Shown: in pieces, positions 1 to 5,942 of the stretch
How the letters are laid out: each line of letters opens with the position of its first letter
Position numbering within the stretch: the stretch's first letter is position 1
Assembly (NCBI GenBank): GCA_947494865.1
Contig: CANMAT010000170.1
Location: 1 to 7,296 of the forward strand
Source: Deltaproteobacteria bacterium
Lineage (GTDB): Bacteria; Myxococcota_A; Polyangia; Polyangiales; Ga0077539
Length of the DNA: 7,296 bases
Direction: 5' to 3'
Translations under genes and position numbers: made by a program
Notes under the pieces: model-generated
Database searches by the model: none
Seen by the model: the letters and a program-made list of their open reading frames with translations, nothing else
Told to the model about the DNA's origin: nothing

Positions 1-35
1 AAGAAGTGGATCGCCTTGTCTTCGAACGACGCCAT
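1..35 (-). CDS. Probable start of a divergent gene, cut by the left edge
   Basis: Read leftward from an ATG at 35-33, eleven complete codons give MASFEDKAIHF before the window ends. All but one of these codons end in G or C, which matches the codon use of the real genes here, whereas the other two leftward frames over the same bases use poor codons. A TAGGCT hexamer ends six bases before the ATG and no Shine-Dalgarno sequence is visible, the same arrangement as at other starts in the window. The product cannot be identified from eleven residues. The call rests on codon quality and the start context only, so it is tentative. Confidence 0.4.
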   Translation of the reverse strand, partial: MASFEDKAIHF

Positions 36-41
36 GCGCCG

Positions 42-47
42 AGCCTA
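42..47 (-). promoter_or_regulatory. Possible -10 element (TAGGCT) of the divergent gene
   Basis: On the minus strand TAGGCT fits the TANNNT form of a housekeeping -10 box and lies six bases upstream of the proposed ATG at 35. Transcription from it would begin at or next to the start codon, giving a leaderless message. No clear -35 box is seen 16-18 bases further upstream. Confidence 0.3.
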
Positions 48-367
48 GAGGTGCCCCCCAAAAGGAGGATAGGGCATTCGGCGCATGAGCGGTTCGGGGT
101 GAAGGGGCCGACGACGGCGCGCGCGACCCCAGCGAGAACACGCGCACGTCGGAGAGCGCCCCGAGGCCCTGCATCGCCGAGAGCACCACCGCGACGTTCG
201 CGGAGGTCGACGCGCTCACGAAGCCGCCCACGCTGCGCGCGACGGAGAGGCCCACGAAGGGGCCGCCGTCGGCGCGTCCGCCGGTGGTGCGGGCCAGCAA
301 CGCGCCCGGTTCGCCGCCTCCGTCGCGATCCGCGCTGACGGTTCGATTCCAAGGGCGCGCCCGGTGG
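48..367. other. Divergent intergenic region with a coding-like remnant
   Basis: No intact gene can be supported here. A perfect AAGGAGG at 62-68 on the plus strand is not followed by a usable start: the ATG at 85 opens a six-codon frame only. From about 104 to 274, every position congruent to 1 modulo 3 is G or C, which is 57 positions in a row. That periodicity fits the third codon position either of a plus-strand frame without a start codon or of a minus-strand frame. The minus-strand reading is more protein-like (for example GGPFVGLSVARSVGGF) and has its most A+T-rich position where a second codon position should be. It runs without a stop into poor codons left of about 100. A decayed gene or a frameshifted C-terminus is possible; regulatory sites for both flanking genes probably also lie here. 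Confidence 0.35.
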
Positions 368-373
368 TATAGG
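368..373 (+). promoter_or_regulatory. Possible -10 element (TATAGG) of the response regulator gene
   Basis: TATAGG lies six bases before the proposed GTG start at 380, in an otherwise G+C-rich stretch. It matches four of six bases of the TATAAT consensus. The AGG inside it (371-373) could instead act as a weak ribosome-binding site, so its role is uncertain. Confidence 0.22.
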
Positions 374-379
374 TCAGCG

Positions 380-1792
380 GTGAGCCGCGCAACGATCCTC
401 ATCGTCGACGACGAACCCAACATTCTTCGCACGGTGAAGACCGCGCTGCGGGTCGAGGGCTACGACACCGACACCGCCGCCACGGGGCCCGCCGCGCTCG
501 AGCGCCTCGGCGCGCGCAGCTACGACCTCGCCCTCCTCGACGTGCAGCTCCCGGAGATGAACGGCCTCGAGGTGCTGCGTCGCGCGCGCACGCAGGGCAT
601 CGACGTGCCCGTCATCGTGATGAGCGGCCACGGCACCATCGAGATGGCCGTGCAGGCCACGCGCCTCGGCGCGCGAGATTTTCTCGAGAAGCCCCTCTCC
701 ACCGACCGGCTGCTCCTCGCCATCGGCAACGCCCTCGAAGTGGCGCGGCTCAAGGGAGAGATCAAGGAGCTCAAAGAGGCCGCCGGGCCCGTGGGCGCGC
801 TCCTCGGTGACAGCCCCGTGATGCGCGAGCTGCGCGAGCGCGTGCGCCTCGCGGCGTCGGCGAGCGCGCCGGTGCTCATCACGGGCGAGCGCGGCACCGG
901 CAAGGAGCTCGTCGCGCGCGCCATTCACGACGGGTCGAAGCGCGCCGCGGGCACCATGGAGAAGCTCAACTGCGCGGCCATTCCGCACGAGCTCATCGAG
1001 AGCGAGCTCTTCGGCCACGAGGTGGGGGCCTTCACCGGCGCGGTGCGCGAGCGCAAGGGCAAGTTCGAGCGGGCCATCGGCTCGACGCTCTTTCTCGACG
1101 AGGTGGGCGACATGCCGCAGCCCATGCAGGCCAAGCTCTTGCGCGTGCTCCAAGAGGGCGAGATCGAGCGCGTGGGCGGCACCAAGACCCTCAAGGTCGA
1201 CGTGCGCATCGTGGCCGCCACCAACCGCGACCTCGCCGCGGATGTCGCCGCCGGGCGCTTCCGCGCCGACCTCTACGATCGCCTCAACGTGGTGCCCATT
1301 CACATCCCCCCGCTGCGCGCGCGGCGCGACGACGTCGCGCTCCTCGTGGGCGCGTTTCTCCCCGCGGCGTGCAAGAGCAACGACCGCGCGCGCAAGACCA
1401 TGACCGACGCCGCCGTCGCCCTCCTGGTGCGCCACCCGTTTCCGGGCAACGTGCGCGAGCTCAAGAACCTCGTCGAGCGCCTGGTGATTCTCACCCCCGG
1501 CGACACCATCACCGAAGACGATGTTCGTATGGCGCTCCCCGCGGTGGCGGGCGCGGCGGCGAGCTCGCGCGACGGGTCGTACGCGCCCGGTGTGGGATGG
1601 CACAAGCTCATCGAGTCGGCCGAGCGCGACCTCGTGCTGCGCGCCCTCGAGCACCACAAGGGCAACGCCACCCACGCGGCGCGCGACCTCGGCCTCGAGC
1701 GCAGCCATTTCTACAAGAAGATGCGCGCCCTCGGCATCAAGCGCCCGGGCGCGCAAGACACCTCCGACGAAGAAGAAGAGAGCGCAGAATGA
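380..1792 (+). CDS. Sigma-54-dependent response regulator, NtrC family
   Basis: A 470-residue two-component activator with the full NtrC-class layout. The receiver (about 4-118) has acidic residues D10 and D11, phosphoacceptor D54 in LLDVQLPEMNG, S82 and K104. The AAA+ domain (about 140-365) has Walker A GERGTGKE (169-176), the sigma-54-contacting GAFTGA loop (216-221), Walker B FLDE with D240 and E241, probable arginine fingers R295 and R301, and GNVREL (356-361). A Fis-type helix-turn-helix occupies about 428-453, followed by an acidic tail (SDEEEE). All motifs are present, so it should hydrolyse ATP to open sigma-54 promoters when phosphorylated. I chose GTG at 380 because the receiver begins at once with ATILIVDDE; the in-frame GTG at 284 would add 32 low-complexity residues. 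Its stop overlaps the lipoprotein start. No cognate kinase is in the window, and I see no convincing -24/-12 promoter nearby, so its targets are unknown. Confidence 0.95.
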   Translation: MSRATILIVDDEPNILRTVKTALRVEGYDTDTAATGPAALERLGARSYDLALLDVQLPEMNGLEVLRRARTQGIDVPVIVMSGHGTIEMAVQATRLGARDFLEKPLSTDRLLLAIGNALEVARLKGEIKELKEAAGPVGALLGDSPVMRELRERVRLAASASAPVLITGERGTGKELVARAIHDGSKRAAGTMEKLNCAAIPHELIESELFGHEVGAFTGAVRERKGKFERAIGSTLFLDEVGDMPQPMQAKLLRVLQEGEIERVGGTKTLKVDVRIVAATNRDLAADVAAGRFRADLYDRLNVVPIHIPPLRARRDDVALLVGAFLPAACKSNDRARKTMTDAAVALLVRHPFPGNVRELKNLVERLVILTPGDTITEDDVRMALPAVAGAAASSRDGSYAPGVGWHKLIESAERDLVLRALEHHKGNATHAARDLGLERSHFYKKMRALGIKRPGAQDTSDEEEESAE

Positions 1793-2664
1793 ACGCCCTT
1801 CGCCCCCTCGCACTGGTGCTCTGCCTCGCCGCCTGCGGCGACGGCACAACAACGCCCGCCCCCAGCGGCAACGGCAACACCCTCAGCGGCACCTCGCCGT
1901 ACCCCGCGCAGTTCGCCATGGGCCAGGCGGTGCGCAACCTCGTGCTGCGCGTCGAGACGCGTGTGGGCGGCGTGGCCACCGCGCAGCAGTGCGGCTACTC
2001 GTTCGTGCTCTTCGACGCCACGCGCGCCTCGACGCAAATGCCCACGCTCACCGACTCGAGCGGCGACTGCAAGCTCTACATGGCGCCCCCCGAGGCCGAG
2101 TACACCAACCAGCGGTGGGTGTGCGCCGGCGGCATCAACACCGAGAGCGGAGCCCTCATGCAGGTGTCGGGCTTCTGCCCGCAGATGGGCGCCGCGCCCC
2201 CGTGGGAGGGCAGCTTCCGCGGCTGCGGAGCGCTCGTGTCGAGCCGCGAGGCGAGCGTGTCGAGCGGCGACGAGATCGGCCCCGACGATCAGGTGACCGA
2301 CCTCGCGGGCACGGTGCGCTTCCCCACCACCGTCGAGATCACGGCGCCTACGACCTTCACCGTCACCACCTGGCCCGCCGCGGGCGACCTCGTGGTGGCG
2401 TGGAGCAGCGCGCAGGCCACCAGCGCCGTGGTGCGCATCGAGCCCGACACGGCCACGCGCACGGGGCCCACCATCATTTGTACGCCGCGCATCAACGGCA
2501 CCGTTCGCATCGAGGCCGCCCTCATCGACCGCGCCAACCTCCGCGCCGCCGACGCGCGCCTCCGCGTGTCGAGCTACCGAGAGACCGCCGCCCGCGCCGA
2601 GAACCACGCGTGGAACCTCGTCGGCGCCATGAGCAACAGCGTGCTCCTGCAGCCCGCGCGCTGA
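1789..2664 (+). CDS. Cysteine-rich lipoprotein of unknown function
   Basis: A 291-residue protein starting with a short lipoprotein signal: an arginine at residue 5, a hydrophobic stretch, and the lipobox LAAC with the lipid-bearing cysteine at 16. A flexible Thr/Pro/Ser/Gly/Asn-rich spacer follows (about 17-36). The mature part has six further cysteines (68, 94, 112, 130, 146, 231), enough for three disulfides, which suits an exported protein. Residues about 175-245 alternate hydrophobic and polar residues in a beta-sandwich-like way, ending in a cysteine strand (IICT), a pattern I associate with myxobacterial surface lipoproteins. The ATG overlaps the regulator's stop codon (ATGA), and a purine-rich GAAGAAGAGAG lies just upstream, so translation is probably coupled. 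It may be a cell-surface component linked to that signalling pathway, but nothing in the sequence gives a specific function. Confidence 0.82.
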   Translation: MNALRPLALVLCLAACGDGTTTPAPSGNGNTLSGTSPYPAQFAMGQAVRNLVLRVETRVGGVATAQQCGYSFVLFDATRASTQMPTLTDSSGDCKLYMAPPEAEYTNQRWVCAGGINTESGALMQVSGFCPQMGAAPPWEGSFRGCGALVSSREASVSSGDEIGPDDQVTDLAGTVRFPTTVEITAPTTFTVTTWPAAGDLVVAWSSAQATSAVVRIEPDTATRTGPTIICTPRINGTVRIEAALIDRANLRAADARLRVSSYRETAARAENHAWNLVGAMSNSVLLQPAR

Positions 2665-2755
2665 ACGCGCACCGTCTCCCTTCACGGTCATATCCTGTCA
2701 CGACACGCCGTGCGGGGCTCGACAGCCCCCGCGCGCCTTCGTTACACCTGCGGGC
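2665..2755 (+). promoter_or_regulatory. Intergenic region with three inverted repeats upstream of the fusion gene
   Basis: This 91-base gap holds ACCGT-N8-ACGGT (2671-2688), the near-palindrome CACGCCGTG (2704-2712), and a strong hairpin GGGGCT-CGAC-AGCCCC (2714-2729). None is followed by a run of T, so none looks like a standard intrinsic terminator. They could be operator half-sites or a weak end for the regulator-lipoprotein transcript. Two -10-like sequences are visible: TATCCT at 2691-2696, and TTACAC at 2742-2747, which ends eight bases before the ATG at 2756. No Shine-Dalgarno sequence precedes that ATG. Promoter assignment is tentative. Confidence 0.3.
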
Positions 2756-5700
2756 ATGGACCTGACGTACGGACTCACGCAGCCCGTTCTGCCCGCGGGC
2801 AGCGACGCGGTGGTCGACCTGCTGCTCACCTTTCGGGCCGACTACACCACGGCGCGGCGCGCCGATCGGAGGCCCCTCGCGGTGAGCGTGGTGATCGACC
2901 GCTCGGGCTCCATGGCGGGCAACCCCCTCAAGCACGCCACCGAGGCCGCGGGCCTCCTCGTGCGGCAGCTCGCGCCTACCGACACGCTCTCGGTGGTGGT
3001 GTACGACAACCGCGTCGACACGATCGTGGCGCCGCAGCGCGTGACCGACCCCGACGCCATCATCAAGAAGATCCGCGCGGTGCACCCGGGCGGCGCCACC
3101 AACCTCCACGGCGGGTGGGAGAAGGGCTGCGAGCACGCCCGCGAGGCCGAAGGCGACGCCGTGCGCCGGGTGCTGCTGCTCACCGACGGTCAGGCCAACG
3201 TCGGCGTCACCGACCCTGTGAAGCTCATCGCCGAGTCGGCGGCGCAGGCCGACGCAGGCGTGGTCACCACCACGCTGGGCTTCGGAAACGCCTTTCAAGA
3301 AGACCTTTTGATCGGCATGGCCGACGCGGCGCGGGGCAACTTCTACTACATCGAGACCCCCGACGACGCGACGCAGGTGTTTCTCATCGAGGGCGAGAGC
3401 CTGACGGCCATCGACGCGCAGTCGGTGGTGGTCACGCTGCGCCCGCGCGCGGGGGTCGCGGTGCGCGAGGTCCACGACGTGCGCGTCGGCCACCCGGCGC
3501 GCGACGGCTCGGTGTCGCTCGACCTCGGCGACGTGTACGGCGGCGAAGACCGCCACGTGGTGGTCACCCTCGCGGTGTCGGCGCAGCGCGCGAGCGAGGC
3601 CGCGCAGCCCCTCGTCGACGTGGAGTACGCCTACACGCCGGCCCTTTCGAACGCGAAGCGCACGCGCGAGAGGCTCACCGTGAGCGCGCCCTTCGGTGAT
3701 GCGCCCGAGGCGCCGGACCCCAACCTCGCGCGCAGCGTGAGCCGCGTGCGGGTGGCCCTCGCCAAGGAGCGCGCGGTGTCACGCTCCGACGCGGGCGACA
3801 CGAAGGCCGCCGCGCAGGCGCTCCGTCAAGAGGCCGCCGACCAGCGCGCGCGGGGCATGGACGAGGAGTACGAGATCGCCGAAGAGGTGTCGCAGCTCGA
3901 GTACTTCGCCGACGCGCTCGACCGCGGCCGCCTCGACGTGAACACGCGCAAGATCCTCCGCGATCAGTCGTACCAGGGCCGCACGCGCAGCCGCGCCGAC
4001 CTCGCCGCGCGCGGCTCCGCGGGCGGATCGGCGAAGGGCCTCGAGGTGGCCGCGAGCGCCGACGGGGGGGTCGCCCTCACCTGCGCGCGCGAGGGCGGAA
4101 AGCTCGTGGTGAAGGCCACCGCGCCGGGCTACGACGCGTCGCTCAAGGTGCTGCTCCCGCGGGCCGTGCGCGAAGAGGGCGTTCACTACGTGGTCGACGC
4201 GCTCGAGGCCAGCGCGCACCACACCTTCTACCGCGTGAAGGGGCGCATCCGTCGCCTCGGCGGCGCGGCGGCGGCGGCGGCGAGCAACGCGGGCCTCGCG
4301 CTCGACGCGCTCTTCGCGGGGGGTGGTGAGCCGTGGCTCCCGCTGCTCAAGCCCGTGATCGAGGCGCGCCCCAACGCGGCAGACTTCATCGGCCCCTCGC
4401 GCGACAGCAACATCGTGCCCGTGCGCGAGCTCACCTTTCAGGCGCTCAAGCCCAATCCGCCCGAGAAGTGGAAGGTGGTGATCTTCGGGCAGAACCCGTA
4501 TCCGCGCGTCGAGTCGGCGACGGGCATCGCCATGTTCGACAACGCCTTCAACCACTGGAAAGACAGCCAGTTTGGCAAGGTGACGAGCATCCGCTGCATC
4601 ATCAAGGCGGCGGCGATGAACAAGTACAAGATCCCCAAGGCGACGCCCATCGCCGACATTCGCGCGCTGCTCGCGAAGAACACCGCCGTGCAGCCCCCGG
4701 AGTGGTTTCAGGCCATTCTCTCGCAGGGGGTGCTGCTGCTCAACGCGGCCCTCACCGCGAGCGCCGACGGCACGCGCGCCGACGCCGACGCCATCGCGCG
4801 CCACACGGCCTTCTGGCGCCCCGTGGTCGAGGCCATCGTCGAAGAGATTCTCAAGGCCAAGCAGAAGGCGCCCGCGGAGCATCGGGGCGTGGTGTTCGCG
4901 TGGTGGGGCACCGCGGCGAAGTCTCTTCGAAGCGCCGTCGAGCGGATGCAGAAGAAGTATCCCGCGGTGCAGGTGAGGCACATCGATCACCCCAACCCTG
5001 CGGCGCAGGGCGACATCTTCTGCGACGGCGATCACTTCGGTGATGTAAACAAGGCCCTGCGCGCGGTGGGCGGGAGCGACGTCGACTGGCTCCCCAGCGT
5101 AGGGTGGAACAAGTCGTCGGAGACGGGCGCGGCCCCCGAAGACGCCGACCGCATGGGCGACTTCATCGCCCACACGATGGACCTTCACAAGCAGTACCTC
5201 GAGCGCCTCCAGGAGGTGAAAGACGAGGTGCGCGCGGTGCTCGCGCCCATCACGGGCGTGCGCGCGGCGCCGGTGCTCCCCTTCGCCGACGCGGTGGCTC
5301 CCCTCGCCGAGGGCATCCAGGGCCTCGGGCACTTCGCCACGCAGGCCCTCACCTTCGCGCAGCGCGCCCTCGCGAAGGGAGCGAGCGCCCTCGACGCCCA
5401 CGAGGCCGCGGCCGTGTACCTCTACACCTGCGACTCGGGCTTCTACCGCCACGTCAACGCCGCCCTGCGCGACCCCGATCGCACGAAGACCGCCCCGCTG
5501 CACCCGTACCTGCGGCTGCTCCTGAGCGCCCTCGACAAGATGACCCGCTACGACGGCACCCTCTGGCGCGGCGTCGGCGTCGACCTCCGCGGGCAGTACC
5601 CCGTAGGCACGACCGTCACGTGGTGGGGCGTGTCGTCGTGCACGGCGAAGCTCTCCGTAGCCCACGCGTTTCTGGGCGCCAAAGGCAAGCGCACGCTCTT

Positions 5701-5875
5701 CGAGGTGAAGCCCGCGCGCGCCGTGGGCATCCGCGCCTTCTCGGCCTTCTCGGGCGAAGAGGAGTACCTCCTCGCCCCGGGCACGCAGCTCAAGGTGGTG
5801 GCCGTCAAGGCCGAGCGCTCGGGCCTGTGCACCGTACAGCTCGAAGAGGTCGACGGCGAGCGCGCCGTCACCTGA
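2756..5875 (+). CDS. VWA / uracil-DNA glycosylase-like / ADP-ribosyltransferase fusion protein
   Basis: A 1039-residue multidomain protein with no signal peptide or membrane segment, so probably cytoplasmic. Residues about 1-310 are a von Willebrand factor A domain plus beta-sandwich, with a complete metal site: D48-x-S50-x-S52, T115 and D144. Residues 323-412 form the helical, Arg-rich tail usual in bacterial VWA proteins. Residues about 428-500 are a small segment I cannot assign, followed by an Ala-rich linker (501-526). Residues about 528-779 align along their length with family-1 uracil-DNA glycosylase: KVVIFGQNPYP (573-583), GVLLLN (658-663), FAWWG (714-718) and HPNP (745-748). Relative to E. 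coli Ung, Tyr66, Asn123 and His187 are kept, but Asp64 is Asn580 and Leu191 is Ala749. A helical linker (about 808-830) leads to an R-S-E ADP-ribosyltransferase (about 835-1037): LWRG with R938, TWWGVSSCT (955-963), and EEE at 1001-1003 supplying the ExE motif. Codon use is uniform and the frame unbroken, so the fusion is real. A DNA-linked ADP-ribosylation role is inference. Confidence 0.92.
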   Translation: MDLTYGLTQPVLPAGSDAVVDLLLTFRADYTTARRADRRPLAVSVVIDRSGSMAGNPLKHATEAAGLLVRQLAPTDTLSVVVYDNRVDTIVAPQRVTDPDAIIKKIRAVHPGGATNLHGGWEKGCEHAREAEGDAVRRVLLLTDGQANVGVTDPVKLIAESAAQADAGVVTTTLGFGNAFQEDLLIGMADAARGNFYYIETPDDATQVFLIEGESLTAIDAQSVVVTLRPRAGVAVREVHDVRVGHPARDGSVSLDLGDVYGGEDRHVVVTLAVSAQRASEAAQPLVDVEYAYTPALSNAKRTRERLTVSAPFGDAPEAPDPNLARSVSRVRVALAKERAVSRSDAGDTKAAAQALRQEAADQRARGMDEEYEIAEEVSQLEYFADALDRGRLDVNTRKILRDQSYQGRTRSRADLAARGSAGGSAKGLEVAASADGGVALTCAREGGKLVVKATAPGYDASLKVLLPRAVREEGVHYVVDALEASAHHTFYRVKGRIRRLGGAAAAAASNAGLALDALFAGGGEPWLPLLKPVIEARPNAADFIGPSRDSNIVPVRELTFQALKPNPPEKWKVVIFGQNPYPRVESATGIAMFDNAFNHWKDSQFGKVTSIRCIIKAAAMNKYKIPKATPIADIRALLAKNTAVQPPEWFQAILSQGVLLLNAALTASADGTRADADAIARHTAFWRPVVEAIVEEILKAKQKAPAEHRGVVFAWWGTAAKSLRSAVERMQKKYPAVQVRHIDHPNPAAQGDIFCDGDHFGDVNKALRAVGGSDVDWLPSVGWNKSSETGAAPEDADRMGDFIAHTMDLHKQYLERLQEVKDEVRAVLAPITGVRAAPVLPFADAVAPLAEGIQGLGHFATQALTFAQRALAKGASALDAHEAAAVYLYTCDSGFYRHVNAALRDPDRTKTAPLHPYLRLLLSALDKMTRYDGTLWRGVGVDLRGQYPVGTTVTWWGVSSCTAKLSVAHAFLGAKGKRTLFEVKPARAVGIRAFSAFSGEEEYLLAPGTQLKVVAVKAERSGLCTVQLEEVDGERAVT

Positions 5876-5928
5876 CGCGGGTGCGCGCGGGCGGTGTGTT
5901 GCGCGTGCATTTCGGCGGGCAAATCGCG

Positions 5929-5934
5929 TAGCGT
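5929..5934 (+). promoter_or_regulatory. Possible -10 element (TAGCGT) of the porin gene
   Basis: TAGCGT fits TANNNT and ends eight bases before the GTG start at 5943. There is no purine-rich ribosome-binding site between them, which suits a leaderless transcript. A TTGCGC at 5899-5904 resembles a -35 box but lies 24 bases away, too far for a normal pair. The 67-base gap shows no clear terminator for the preceding gene. Confidence 0.33.
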
Positions 5935-5942
5935 CCCGACCC

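Noticed and set aside
61..102. Perfect AAGGAGG ribosome-binding sequence followed by an ATG at 85
   Set aside because: The spacing is too long (16 bases) and the frame stops after five codons, so no gene is supported.
6..338. Plus-strand frame of 110 residues at the left edge
   Set aside because: The product is almost wholly Arg, Pro and Ala, and its phase does not match the third-position G+C signal in the region.
337..400. tRNA-like pieces: GGTTCGATTCC (T-loop-like) and TAGGTCAGCGGTGAGC (D-arm-like)
   Set aside because: The flanking bases do not form T, D or acceptor stems, the two pieces are in the wrong order for one tRNA, and the second runs into the regulator's coding start.
374..1852. 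Long minus-strand open frame (492 residues) opposite the response regulator
   Set aside because: It is the antisense shadow of a complete NtrC-family gene; its translation is rich in Arg, Ala, His and Gly with no recognisable motifs.
2714..2729. GGGGCT-CGAC-AGCCCC hairpin as an intrinsic terminator
   Set aside because: No T-rich tract follows, and it lies only about 26 bases before the next start codon.
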